A stretch of DNA of 64,000 nucleotides, taken from assembly GCF_001718195.1 (NCBI RefSeq), contig NZ_MCNV01000004.1, forward strand, positions 310,001 to 374,000. Reading direction: 5' to 3'. Position numbers and translations under genes: made by a program. The notes under the pieces were generated by a model. It searched no databases. It saw nothing but the letters and a program-made list of their open reading frames with translations, and was not told the DNA's origin. Position 1 is the stretch's first letter; every line of letters starts with the position of its first letter. Source of the stretch: Paraburkholderia nodosa. GTDB taxonomy: Bacteria > Pseudomonadota > Gammaproteobacteria > Burkholderiales > Burkholderiaceae. Shown here in pieces: positions 25,364-34,204 of this stretch.

Positions 25364-26296
25364 TTGGCTTCGACCATTTCAGGCATGGCCCACGTCCGGC
25401 TGAGCGCCCCCGATCTCGGGCGCATGGAAGCCTTTCTCGATGACTTCGGCATGGTGAAAGTCCATCGCGACGACCAGCGCCTCTACATGCGCGGCGTGGG
25501 CGAAGCGCCTTTTCTGCACGTAACCGAACTGGGCGAGCCCGGCGTCATAAGTTGTGCGTATGAATTGCGCGACGCCGCGCTGCTCGCGGATCTCGCGAAG
25601 CTGCCCGGCGCGCGCGGCATCGAGCATATCGACGAACCCGGTGGCGGCCGTCGCGTGCGGCTACAGGACCCCAACGGCTTGTGGCTGGAGTTCGTCACGG
25701 AGCGCGAACCGGTTGCGCGGCTTGCACCGCGCGCGCTCGTGCGCGACGCGCAAGGCGAGAGCCGCGTGCTGGGCCCGGCACGCGTGGAGCGCATCGCGCA
25801 TACGGCGTTCGCCACGCCGAACCTGCCCGGTTCGATCGAGTGGTATCAACGTACGCTCGGCGTGATGCCCACCGACGAACTGTTCGTGGGCGAACCCGAG
25901 AACGTGATCGGCCAGTTCAATCGCATCGATCTCGGCGACACGCCCGTCGACCATCACATCGTCTTCCTGCTGCGGGGGCCGCGTGCCGGTCTGCATCACG
26001 TGTCGTACCAGGTGGAGGGCGTGGACGACATCTTCTTCGGCTACGACCACCTTCATCAGCGCGAATACGACCACGTGCGCGGCATTGGCCGCCATGCGCT
26101 GGGCAGCCAGATTTTCGACTACTGGATGAGCCCCTTCGGCCAGATGCACGAGCACTGGATCTCGCAGGAGCGCATGACGGCGAAAAGCCGCTTCAACTCT
26201 ATCCGCATCGGCGACGGCATGAGCTACGACACCGGCGAAAAGCCGCCTGAGCGCTTCGTCAAGCAGGCGACGCCCCTCGTGGTGTGGCAGGACTAG
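25364..26296 (+). CDS. Type I (VOC-fold) extradiol ring-cleavage dioxygenase
   Basis: A 310-residue two-module vicinal oxygen chelate protein. The likely Fe(II) ligands are His146 (RIAHTAF), His211 or His212 (LHHVSYQV) and Glu263 (HEHW), close to the BphC pattern of 146/210/260. Such enzymes open catechol-type rings next to one hydroxyl (meta cleavage). The start is the TTG at 25364, chosen because GGAGA lies seven bases before it; an ATG further back at 25286 overlaps the previous gene without a ribosome site. It is the only ring-cleaving enzyme seen in this region. Gallate and protocatechuate 4,5-dioxygenases are normally of the unrelated LigAB type, so a VOC enzyme paired with LigJ is unusual. 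Confidence 0.87.
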   Translation: MASTISGMAHVRLSAPDLGRMEAFLDDFGMVKVHRDDQRLYMRGVGEAPFLHVTELGEPGVISCAYELRDAALLADLAKLPGARGIEHIDEPGGGRRVRLQDPNGLWLEFVTEREPVARLAPRALVRDAQGESRVLGPARVERIAHTAFATPNLPGSIEWYQRTLGVMPTDELFVGEPENVIGQFNRIDLGDTPVDHHIVFLLRGPRAGLHHVSYQVEGVDDIFFGYDHLHQREYDHVRGIGRHALGSQIFDYWMSPFGQMHEHWISQERMTAKSRFNSIRIGDGMSYDTGEKPPERFVKQATPLVVWQD

Positions 26297-26333
26297 TCGC
26301 TCGTTCCTTTATCAACGAACCAGGTAGCGTTCC

Positions 26334-27344
26334 ATGATCATCGATTGTCACGGTCACTTCACGACCGTTCCCAAGACGCTGCACGAATGGCGGCGCAGGC
26401 AGCTCGAACACGCGGGCCCCGTGTACGGCGCGCCGCTGCAGATCAGCGACGACGAATTGCGCGAGGCGCTGGAAGGCGGCCAGCTCAAGGTCCAGCGCGA
26501 GCGCGGCCTCGATCTCACGCTGTTTTCGCCGATCGCGGGCCAGATGGGCCACCACCTCGGCACGCTGGAGCAGGGCATCGAATGGGCGCGCGTGTGCAAC
26601 GACCTCATTCATCGCGTGGTACAGCTGTATCCGGAGAACTTCGCCGGCGTGTGCCAGCTGCCGCAGTCGACGGGCAAGGACGTGAGCGCCTGCGTGGCCG
26701 AACTGGAACGCTGCGTGAAGGAGCTGGGGTTCGTCGGCTGCAATCTGAATCCCGATCCTTCGGGCGGCTACTGGACCGATCCGCCGCTCACGGACCGTCA
26801 CTACTATCCGCTCTACGAGAAGATGGTCGAACTCGACGTGCCGGCCATGATCCACGTGAGCAGTTCGTGCAACCCGTGCTTTCACCACGTGGGCGCACAT
26901 TATCTGAACGGCGACACCACGGCATTCATGCAGTTCCTGCTCGCGCCGCAGCTGTTCAAGGACTTCCCCATGCTGCGCTTCGTGATTCCGCATGGCGGCG
27001 GCGCGGTGCCGTATCACTGGGGGCGTTATCGCGGGCTGGCGCAGGACATGGGCTTCCAGGCGCTCGAAGAAGGTCTGATGAGCAATCTCTTCTTCGACAC
27101 CTGCGTGTATCACCAGGCGGGCGTGAACCTGCTCACCGAAGTCGTGCCGCACAAGAACATCCTGTTCGGCTCGGAGATGATTGGCGCGGTGAAAGGCATC
27201 GACCCGCGCACGGGCCACCACTACGACGACACGAAGCGCTACGTCAGCGCCACGCCGCATCTGTGCAGCGAACATCGTCACGACGTGTTCTGCAACAACG
27301 CACTCAATGTCTATCCCGGCCTGAAGTATCGCTGCCAGGACTGA
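26334..27344 (+). CDS. LigJ-like 4-oxalomesaconate hydratase, second copy
   Basis: A 336-residue amidohydrolase_2 protein, closely similar to the one at 13613. It shares MIIDCHGHFTT (HxH metal site), NLNPDPSGGYWTDPPLTDRH, IHVSSSCNPCFHHVGAHYLNGDTTAF, RFVIPHGGGAVPYHWGRYRG and GSEMIGAVKGIDPRTGHHYDDTKRY. Within the operon it follows the dioxygenase by 37 bp and precedes the SDR by 26 bp. The expected reaction is hydration of 4-oxalomesaconate or a close analogue. The two copies differ mainly at the N-terminal 40 residues and at the C-terminus, so they may serve different substrates. Confidence 0.85.
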   Translation: MIIDCHGHFTTVPKTLHEWRRRQLEHAGPVYGAPLQISDDELREALEGGQLKVQRERGLDLTLFSPIAGQMGHHLGTLEQGIEWARVCNDLIHRVVQLYPENFAGVCQLPQSTGKDVSACVAELERCVKELGFVGCNLNPDPSGGYWTDPPLTDRHYYPLYEKMVELDVPAMIHVSSSCNPCFHHVGAHYLNGDTTAFMQFLLAPQLFKDFPMLRFVIPHGGGAVPYHWGRYRGLAQDMGFQALEEGLMSNLFFDTCVYHQAGVNLLTEVVPHKNILFGSEMIGAVKGIDPRTGHHYDDTKRYVSATPHLCSEHRHDVFCNNALNVYPGLKYRCQD

Positions 27345-27370
27345 AGCAACAATAACGCGAGAGATAACCC

Positions 27371-28150
27371 ATGGATCTTGGAATCGCAGGAAAGACGGCG
27401 CTCGTCTGCGCGTCGTCGCGCGGCCTCGGCCTCGCATGCGCCACCGCGCTGGCGCGCGAGGGCTGCCGTGTGTACATCAACGGCCGTCATGCCGACGGGC
27501 TCGAAACCGCCGCGCAGCAAATCGAGGCGGCAACGGGCAACCGTGCGCACATCGTCGTCGCGGACCTGAATACGGAAGCGGGGCGCGAAGCGCTCGTCGC
27601 CGCGTGTCCGGCGCCGGACATTCTGGTGAACAACAACGCCGGACCGGAGCCGGGTAAGATCGCCGACTGGACCCGCGAGGACTGGCTGGGCGCCGTGGAA
27701 GGCAACATGCTCGCGCCGATCTTCCTCATCAAGCAGTACGTGCCCGGAATGCGCAGCCGCAAGTTCGGCCGCATCGTCAATATCACCTCCGCGATGGTGA
27801 AGTCGCCGAGCGCAATGATGGGCCTTTCCGCCGCCGTGCGCGCCGGCCTGACTGCCCTCAGCAAATCGGTGCAGCGCGACTCCGTGGTGGACAACGTCAC
27901 GATCAACAACATGCTGCCCGAGCGTTTCGACACCGACCGTCAGCGCTATATGGCCGAGCGCATGTCGAAAAAGGACGGCATCACGGTGGCGGAAGCCAAA
28001 CAGCGCATTGCCGCGACGATTGCCGCGAAGCGCCTGGGCGACCCCATGGAGTTCGGCGACGCCTGTGCTTTCCTGTGCAGCGCACAGGCGGGCTATATCT
28101 CGGGACAGAACCTGCAGCTCGACGGCGGCTCTTATGCCGGGCTCGTCTAA
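27371..28150 (+). CDS. SDR-family protein lacking the usual YxxxK
   Basis: A 259-residue short-chain dehydrogenase/reductase fold. The nucleotide site is ASSRGLGLACATALA, the NNAG motif reads NNNAG, and the end YISGQNLQLDGGSYAGLV is normal. The catalytic serine is kept (ITSAMV), but the usual YxxxK is replaced: the region reads GLSAAVRAGL, giving Ser and Arg where Tyr and Lys stand. This variant is known in one SDR branch that often sits with aromatic catabolic genes. Either a different chemistry or a non-redox role is likely. It sits between the hydratase and the FAH-family enzyme in one transcript. Confidence 0.82.
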   Translation: MDLGIAGKTALVCASSRGLGLACATALAREGCRVYINGRHADGLETAAQQIEAATGNRAHIVVADLNTEAGREALVAACPAPDILVNNNAGPEPGKIADWTREDWLGAVEGNMLAPIFLIKQYVPGMRSRKFGRIVNITSAMVKSPSAMMGLSAAVRAGLTALSKSVQRDSVVDNVTINNMLPERFDTDRQRYMAERMSKKDGITVAEAKQRIAATIAAKRLGDPMEFGDACAFLCSAQAGYISGQNLQLDGGSYAGLV

Positions 28151-28193
28151 CGCGCATGCAACGCACACGTCACCCATTCAGAGGAGATTTTCG

Positions 28194-29051
28194 ATGAAAT
28201 ACGCGAGCTTTTCGGTAGAAGGGCGCGATACCTACGGCATCGTCGATGGCGACAAGGTGATCGATCTCGGCAAGCGCATCGGCGCCGACTACCCCACGCT
28301 CAAGGCGCTTTGCGCCGCCGCCCTGCCGCACGAAGTTGCACGGGCGGTGGCCGGTCAGGCCGATTACGCACTGGCGGACATCACGTTCTTGCCGCCCATT
28401 GCCGACCCGACGCATATCTGGTGTCTCGCGCTCAATTACGTCGAGCACCACAACGAAGTGCAGAGCGCGGGCCGCGTGCAGGAACTGCCGAAGCAGCCGG
28501 CGCTGTTTGCGCGCGCAAGCGATTCGCTGGCAGCGCACGGACAGCCGTTGCGCCATCCGGGGGTTTCGGAACAGTTCGACTACGAAGGCGAACTGGTCGT
28601 GGTGATCGGCAAGCCGGGCTATCGCGTGAAAGCGGAAGATGCCTTCGAGCACGTGGCGGGCTACACGATTATGAACGAGGGCAGCGTGCGCGACTGGCAG
28701 TTCCACACGCGCCAGATCACGCCGGGCAAGAACTTCTACCAGAGCGGCGCGATCGGCCCCTGGATCGTGCCGCGCGGCGAAGTGGGCGACGTGGATACGC
28801 TGCGCATCCAGACCAGGCTCAACGGTCAGGTCATGCAGGACGACACCGTGGCCAGCATGGTGCACAAGATTCCGCGCTTCATCGAGTATGTTTCGGCGAT
28901 CGCGCCGCTGTGCCCCGGCGACATTCTCGCCACGGGCACGCCGAGCGGCGTGGGTTTTTCGCGCACGCCGCCGGTGTTCATGAAGCCCGGCGACGAGTGC
29001 GAGATCATCATCGACCGCATCGGCACGCTGCGCAACAAGGTGACCGGGTAG
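28194..29051 (+). CDS. Fumarylacetoacetate hydrolase family enzyme
   Basis: A 285-residue FAH-family protein. Family motifs include IWCLALNYVEHHNE, the metal-site EGELVVVIGK (Glu), AGYTIMNEGSVRDWQ, FYQSGAIGPWIV and ILATGTPSGVGFSRTPPVFMKPGDECEI. FAH-family members act as hydrolases, decarboxylases, isomerases or hydratases on 2-oxo acids from meta cleavage. GAGGAG lies eight bases before the ATG at 28194. It is the last enzyme gene of the operon; the regulator follows after 92 bp. Confidence 0.88.
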   Translation: MKYASFSVEGRDTYGIVDGDKVIDLGKRIGADYPTLKALCAAALPHEVARAVAGQADYALADITFLPPIADPTHIWCLALNYVEHHNEVQSAGRVQELPKQPALFARASDSLAAHGQPLRHPGVSEQFDYEGELVVVIGKPGYRVKAEDAFEHVAGYTIMNEGSVRDWQFHTRQITPGKNFYQSGAIGPWIVPRGEVGDVDTLRIQTRLNGQVMQDDTVASMVHKIPRFIEYVSAIAPLCPGDILATGTPSGVGFSRTPPVFMKPGDECEIIIDRIGTLRNKVTG

Positions 29052-29143
29052 CAGACCTGGTCGCGCGCTGCGCTGTGGTATATCGATCGTATGTCTCGCT
29101 CATCACGTTCATTGCGCTAGTCACGCAGGGATTAAGCTGCACT

Positions 29144-30397
29144 ATGGCCTCGGTCGTCGCGTCACCTGTCGAAGAGAAGGAAGCCCCCGCGGAGCTGCCC
29201 AGCCTCTGGCAGCTGCGCGTGTTCGAGACGGTGGCGCGTCACGAGAACGTCACGCAGGCCTCGCAGGAGCTGTTGCGCTCGCAACCGGCCACCACGTCGT
29301 GCCTCGCGGCGTTCGAAATGCTGATGGGCGTGAGCCTCTTCGAGCGTTCCACCACGGGCACCTGGCTCGCGCCTGCGGGCGTCGCGGCGCTCGTGCGCAC
29401 GCGCAAGATCCTGCAGGCCGCGCAGGATGCGGTGGCGCAGGTGGGCAGTACGCGCAACGTGTCGCCGGCCGTACTCGCGGGCGGCATCACGCGCACGCAG
29501 ATGCGCTGCCTCATTGCCATTGCGGAGTGCGGTTCGTTTCGCGCGGCCGCGCGGCTGCTGGGCATCACGGAGGCTTCGCTGCAGCGCGCGGCGCGCACGC
29601 TCGAGCAGAATCTGGGCGCGCCGCTCTACCGGCACTCGGCCTCCGGCGTGACGACAACGGAGGTGGGTCAGACCTTCGCGCGCCAGTTGCAGACGATCTC
29701 GAACCAGATCGCCGCGATGGCCGACGCACTGCGTGCGTACCAGTTTCCGGTGGAGCGCAGCGTAACGGTGGGCGTGTTGCTGCTCGACCCGTCCATCCTG
29801 ATCGTGAGCGCGATTCGCGAACTCAACGCGCACTTCCCCGACGCGCACGTGGTGATCATCAACGGCACCTACGATCAACTGCTCAACAAGCTGCTGCGTG
29901 GCGAGATCGATTTCATGCTGGGCGTGCTGAAGAATCCCGATCAGTCGTTCGATTTCGTCGAAGAGCCGCTTTATCACGAGCGCTACTGCGTGGTCGCGCG
30001 GCGCGATCATCCGCTCACGCGCGAGCCCGCCGTGACAGTGGATGCATTGCGCGACTTCCAGTGGATCTTGCCGCCGCGCAGCTCGCCGCGCCGCGAAGCC
30101 TACGAATACGTGTTTTCCGATGGCGCGCCGCCGCTCGCGAGCATCGAGACCTATTCGCTTTCCACCATTCGCATCACGCTCTTCGACAGCGACATGCTGA
30201 CCGTGCTGAGCTGGACCGAGGTGTTGAGCGAACGGCGTTTCGGACTGCTCGCGCCGCTCACGATCGACGTGCCGTGGGACGGCCCGCTCGTCGGCATCAC
30301 GGCGCGGCGCGACTGGAAGCCCAACGACGTGCAGGAAACGTTTCTGCGCAGCGTGCGCCGCAACGCGCAGGCGATGACGGGCGGCCAGGGCGCGTAA
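29144..30397 (+). CDS. LysR-type regulator with two tandem HTH domains
   Basis: A 417-residue protein, about 110 residues longer than normal LysR regulators. Two complete LysR winged-HTH modules are visible: residues 20-82 (LRVFETVARHENVTQASQELL) and 115-175 (MRCLIAIAECGSFRAAARLLGITEASLQRAARTLEQNLG). A standard effector-binding domain follows at about 195-410, with LLDPSILIVSAIRELNAHFPDAHV. ATG at 29144 was chosen because the upstream frame is non-coding. It is encoded in the same direction as the operon, not divergent. It likely controls the operon in response to a pathway acid; this is by position. Confidence 0.88.
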   Translation: MASVVASPVEEKEAPAELPSLWQLRVFETVARHENVTQASQELLRSQPATTSCLAAFEMLMGVSLFERSTTGTWLAPAGVAALVRTRKILQAAQDAVAQVGSTRNVSPAVLAGGITRTQMRCLIAIAECGSFRAAARLLGITEASLQRAARTLEQNLGAPLYRHSASGVTTTEVGQTFARQLQTISNQIAAMADALRAYQFPVERSVTVGVLLLDPSILIVSAIRELNAHFPDAHVVIINGTYDQLLNKLLRGEIDFMLGVLKNPDQSFDFVEEPLYHERYCVVARRDHPLTREPAVTVDALRDFQWILPPRSSPRREAYEYVFSDGAPPLASIETYSLSTIRITLFDSDMLTVLSWTEVLSERRFGLLAPLTIDVPWDGPLVGITARRDWKPNDVQETFLRSVRRNAQAMTGGQGA

Positions 30398-30464
30398 GGC
30401 GTCAGCGCTTTTCCTTCTTTTTCGCAGGCCGCGCAGGCTTGCGCTTCCCCGGGTTTTCACCGAG

Positions 30465-31709
30465 ATGTCGAACGAACCTACCGTCGCGTTCGCGCCTGCG
30501 CGCGCGCATGACGCGTTGTTGTCCTTTTCTTCCTTTCGCAGCCTGCTGGCCGTGCGCGTGGCGTGGACGGTGAGCATCCAGATGCTCTTCGTCGCGATCG
30601 GCTGGCAAATGTACGCGCTCACGCACGACGCGTGGGCGCTCGCACTGGTCGGGCTCTATCAGTTCTTCCCGGTGCTGCTGCTCACGCTGCCGGCGGGACA
30701 CGCAGCCGACTCGTGGCGGCGCCCGCGCATCGTGCTCGGCTGCCTTGCAGTGCAGGGTGTCGTCGCCGCGGCGATGGCGTTCGCCACGCACCGCAACGGC
30801 CTCACGCGCGACGCGCTGCTGCTGGCCTCGCTGTTGCTCGGCACGGCGCGCGCGTTTCAGATGCCGGCGTTGCAGGCGCTCGTGCCTTCCACGGTGCCGG
30901 CGCCGCTCCTGAGCCGCGCGATGGCCGCCGTCTCGACTGGCTCGCAAACGAGCGTGATACTCGGGCCGGCGTTGGGCGGGGCGCTCGTGAGCTTCGGCAT
31001 CGGCGCGGTCTCCGCGGTCGCGGCGCTGCTATTTCTCGCGGCAGCCCTGCTCACGCTCGGCCTCAAGGTGCGTGAAGTTCAACGCGAGCGCCGCGCCGCA
31101 TCGCTCGACGCGCTGATGGGCGGCCTGCGCTTCGTCTGGCGCAAGCCGATCATTTTCGCGGCGATCAGCCTCGATCTCTTCGCCGTGCTGTTCGGCGGCG
31201 CCGTGGCGCTGCTCCCCATCTACGCCGACACGATCCTGCACGGCGGCCCCGCCATGCTCGGCTGGCTGCGCGCGGCGCCCGCGATCGGCGCGTTCGCGAT
31301 GTCGCTGTGGCTCGTGCGCTACCCGCCCCGGCGCCGCGTGGGCGTGACGCTGCTTGCTTCGATCGGCGTGTTTGGCGTTGCGACCGTCGTGTTCGGCGTA
31401 TCGACGAGTCTCTGGCTCTCCATGCTCGCGCTGATCGTGACGGGCGCGGCGGACATGGTGAGCGTGGTGATTCGCCAGACGCTCGTGCAGCTCGAAACAC
31501 CCGATGAGATGCGCGGCCGCGTCAGCGCCGTGAACGCGATTTTCGTGGGCGCGAGCAATCAGCTCGGCGAATTCGAATCGGGGTCGCTCGCCAGCGTGAT
31601 GGGGCCCGTGGGTGCGGTCGTGCTGGGCGGCGCGCTGACCTGCCTCGTGGCGCTGACGTGGGCGTGGCGCTTTCCGCAGCTCGCCGCGCGCAAGACGCTC
31701 GATAGCTGA
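30465..31709 (+). CDS. MFS_3-type (EntS-like) exporter
   Basis: A 414-residue, 12-helix MFS protein. It begins with SFSSFRSLLAVRVAWTVSIQMLFVAIGWQMYALT and has the MFS_3 marks AGHAADSWRRPRIVLGC in loop 2-3, ARAFQMPALQALVPSTVPAPLLSRAMA and PDEMRGRVSAVNAIFVGASNQLGEFESG. Relatives export siderophores, drugs or peptides, so it need not belong to the aromatic pathway. It starts 67 bp after the dual-HTH regulator on the same strand, and might be co-transcribed. Confidence 0.87.
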   Translation: MSNEPTVAFAPARAHDALLSFSSFRSLLAVRVAWTVSIQMLFVAIGWQMYALTHDAWALALVGLYQFFPVLLLTLPAGHAADSWRRPRIVLGCLAVQGVVAAAMAFATHRNGLTRDALLLASLLLGTARAFQMPALQALVPSTVPAPLLSRAMAAVSTGSQTSVILGPALGGALVSFGIGAVSAVAALLFLAAALLTLGLKVREVQRERRAASLDALMGGLRFVWRKPIIFAAISLDLFAVLFGGAVALLPIYADTILHGGPAMLGWLRAAPAIGAFAMSLWLVRYPPRRRVGVTLLASIGVFGVATVVFGVSTSLWLSMLALIVTGAADMVSVVIRQTLVQLETPDEMRGRVSAVNAIFVGASNQLGEFESGSLASVMGPVGAVVLGGALTCLVALTWAWRFPQLAARKTLDS

Positions 31710-31859
31710 GCGTGGCTCTCGCGAGCCGCACAGCAATAACTGATGACGGCCCGCTCTTTTTCTATGCCGCTGAAAGTCGGCGGCTCACTAGAATCAGGTC
31801 TCCTGACAATGATATCGGTGCCGCACAAGACGGCGCGCCTCTAAGGAGACGGAGGTTTC

Positions 31860-33305
31860 ATGCAACTCATACAGAGCGGGCAAAGCCCATTCCAGGACCA
31901 GCGCGTCCTGAGCAAAAACCAGCGCATGCTGCTCGCGCTGATCGGCGTAGGCAGCATGCTGGAGTTCTGGGATGCCTATCTGATCGGCTTTATCATGGCG
32001 TTTCTCGTCAAGCCGTGGGGCATGACCTACGGGATGATGGGCACCGTGCTGCTCGCTTCGGGCGTGGGCGCGATCGTCGGCGGCGTGGTCTGGGGCATGA
32101 TGGCCGACCGCTTCGGCCGCAAGCCCGTGTTCGTCATCTCGCTGCTGCTGCTCGCAGCCATGAGCCTCGGCCTCGCATTCACGCCCGCGGGCGGCTGGAT
32201 CTACATGGCGGTGCTGCGCACGGTGATCGGCTTTTGCACCGGCGGCTATTTCATCCAGATCGCGCTCGTCAACGAATTCATTCCGCCGCGCCGGCGTGCC
32301 GCGCTCACGGGCGTGGTTTCCGCCATCACGACCTGCGGTCTGTTGCTCGGCGCGTTCAGCGGCGCCTTCGTGATTCCGGCGATCGGCTGGCGCTTCACCT
32401 TCGCGGTCGGTGCGGCGCCCGCACTCGTGGCGCTGATCGGCGCGTTCTATGTGCCGGAGTCGCCGCGCTGGCTGAGCCTGCAGGGCCGCCGCGAAGAAGC
32501 GCGTCGCGCCGTGCAGTGGGCGCTCGGCACCGCGGCCGAATGGCGCGAAGAAGAAAGCGCGAACGCGGAGAGTGCGGTGCGCCGCGCGCCCGCTGCGCGC
32601 TGGTCCGAGATCTTTTCATACCCGCGCAGCGTCGTGACGGCCACGCTCATCAACATCGGGCTGATCTCGGGTTACTACGGCATCGTGCTGTGGGCGCCCA
32701 CGCTGCTCGCCCAGGTGCAGTCAGTGACGCCCGCTGGCGCCTCGCGCTTCATGATCGGTTTCAGCGTGTGCGGCATCGTCTCGCGGCTTGCCGCCGCGAG
32801 CCTGGCCGACCGTATCGGCAGACGGCGCACCGGCGGCTACTTCGCCATTGCCGCCGCCATTGCCGCGCTGCTGGCGGGCTACGTGGGTCACGGCGACCTG
32901 CTCACACCCGCGTGGTTCTGGCTGCCGCTGCTGCTCGCATTCGTGTTCGCCGACGGCAGCTTTTCGGTGTGCGCGGTCTATTCCACCGAGATCTGGCCCA
33001 CCCGGCTGCGCGGCAGCGGTTCGGGCTACGCGGGCCTCGCGGGGTCGGTGGGCAAGATGATCGGCCCGGTGGGACTCGCATGGGTCGCGGGGTCGAGCAA
33101 CATGGTGATGCCATCGGCCACGCTCGGCGTGATCGTGCCGGCGTTCCAGTTTCTCGCGCTGTGCCTGCTGCTCTGTGGCGTGACCTATCTGTTCGTCGGC
33201 ATCGAGGCGCGCGGCAAGACGCTCGAGTCGCTCGACGAAGGCTTTGCGCAGCAGCGCGAGGCGGCCCACGTCATGCCGTCGGCCAACGATCGCAGCGGGA
33301 CTTGA
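31860..33305 (+). CDS. MFS metabolite:H+ symporter
   Basis: A 481-residue MFS carrier with 12 helices. Helix 1 reads GSMLEFWDAYLIGFIMAFL, and loop 2-3 WGMMADRFGRKPVFV. EIWPTRLRGSGSGYAGLAGSVGKMIGP near helix 10 is characteristic of the sugar/aromatic acid porters. AAGGAGACGGAGG precedes the ATG. Position between catabolic genes suggests an acid importer. It precedes the maleate-isomerase-like gene by 122 bp. Confidence 0.87.
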   Translation: MQLIQSGQSPFQDQRVLSKNQRMLLALIGVGSMLEFWDAYLIGFIMAFLVKPWGMTYGMMGTVLLASGVGAIVGGVVWGMMADRFGRKPVFVISLLLLAAMSLGLAFTPAGGWIYMAVLRTVIGFCTGGYFIQIALVNEFIPPRRRAALTGVVSAITTCGLLLGAFSGAFVIPAIGWRFTFAVGAAPALVALIGAFYVPESPRWLSLQGRREEARRAVQWALGTAAEWREEESANAESAVRRAPAARWSEIFSYPRSVVTATLINIGLISGYYGIVLWAPTLLAQVQSVTPAGASRFMIGFSVCGIVSRLAAASLADRIGRRRTGGYFAIAAAIAALLAGYVGHGDLLTPAWFWLPLLLAFVFADGSFSVCAVYSTEIWPTRLRGSGSGYAGLAGSVGKMIGPVGLAWVAGSSNMVMPSATLGVIVPAFQFLALCLLLCGVTYLFVGIEARGKTLESLDEGFAQQREAAHVMPSANDRSGT

Positions 33306-33427
33306 CGTTCCGGGTTCAGCAAAAACCGATTGCGGCGGCCGCTTTCCGATTGGTGACGCAAAGTCACAAAAAATACACTGGTTCAGACTCGCGGCGCGCC
33401 TTTAGCGCCGTGCAACAGAGGACTGAA

Positions 33428-34144
33428 ATGAAAAGATTACGCGTGGGCATGGTGGTGCCTTCACTGAACACGATCGCCGAAGACGATTTCCGTCTGTTCT
33501 GCCCCGAGGACGTTTCGTATCACGTGCATCGCATCCGCCTGAGGAAGGAGGGGGGACGCGTGACGATGGAAAGTCTGCAGGGGGCCTGGCTCGAAGCCGC
33601 CGAGGAAGCGGAATACCTGAAGGACCTTTCGCCCGACGCCGTGGTGTTCAACTGCACGGGCGCGAGCGTGGCGCACGGCGCGCAAGGCGACGCATTGCTC
33701 GCCACGCGCGTGGGCGAGCGTCTCGGCCTGCCCGCCACGAACACGATGGTCGCGATCAAGCAAGCGCTCACGGCGCTGCGCGCCGACCGCCTGCTGCACG
33801 TGTGCCCGTTCGCCGACGAGTTCTCGCGCATCGAGCGCGAGTCGCTCGAAGCCTCGGGACATGCGGTGGCGCGCACGGTATCGCTCGGCTTCACCGACGC
33901 GAAAGAGGCCGCGCTCATGACGCCGGCGCGCATTGCGGCAATCGTGCGCGAGCAGATCGATGCGGACATCGGTGCGGTGCTGCTCTCGTGCGCGAACGTG
34001 CGCGCATTCGAGGCCGCGCACGAGCTGGAGGCCGCGCTTGGCATGCCGGTCGTCACGAGTAATCAGGCGACGTTGTGGGCGGTGCTGCGTCTGGCGGGCT
34101 GGCAAGGCCGCATTGCGGGCGCGGGCAGCCTGTTCGGCGACTGA
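33428..34144 (+). CDS. Maleate isomerase/aryl-malonate decarboxylase family (Asp/Glu racemase superfamily)
   Basis: A 238-residue protein of the Asp/Glu racemase fold. It begins RVGMVVPSLNTIAEDDF, as in maleate cis-trans isomerases. The paired cysteines are Cys76 (FNCTGAS) and Cys188 (LLSCANVRAF), the two catalytic positions of that family, which isomerise maleate to fumarate or decarboxylate arylmalonates. The neighbours are an MFS carrier and a LigI-like amidohydrolase, so an acid intermediate or tautomer in aromatic degradation is a plausible substrate. The exact reaction is unknown. Confidence 0.83.
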   Translation: MKRLRVGMVVPSLNTIAEDDFRLFCPEDVSYHVHRIRLRKEGGRVTMESLQGAWLEAAEEAEYLKDLSPDAVVFNCTGASVAHGAQGDALLATRVGERLGLPATNTMVAIKQALTALRADRLLHVCPFADEFSRIERESLEASGHAVARTVSLGFTDAKEAALMTPARIAAIVREQIDADIGAVLLSCANVRAFEAAHELEAALGMPVVTSNQATLWAVLRLAGWQGRIAGAGSLFGD

Positions 34145-34204
34145 TCCATGCACGCGCAACGGTCGTCAATCCGGTAATCCACTACGAAATAAAAGAGAAA
34201 TAGC

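Noticed and set aside
30402..30464. Basic minus-strand tail (KRKPARPAKKKEKR) just before the MFS_3 gene
   Set aside because: It looks like a protein C-terminus, but the upstream minus frame lies entirely inside the plus-strand MFS gene and has no coding character. Too short to call even as a remnant.
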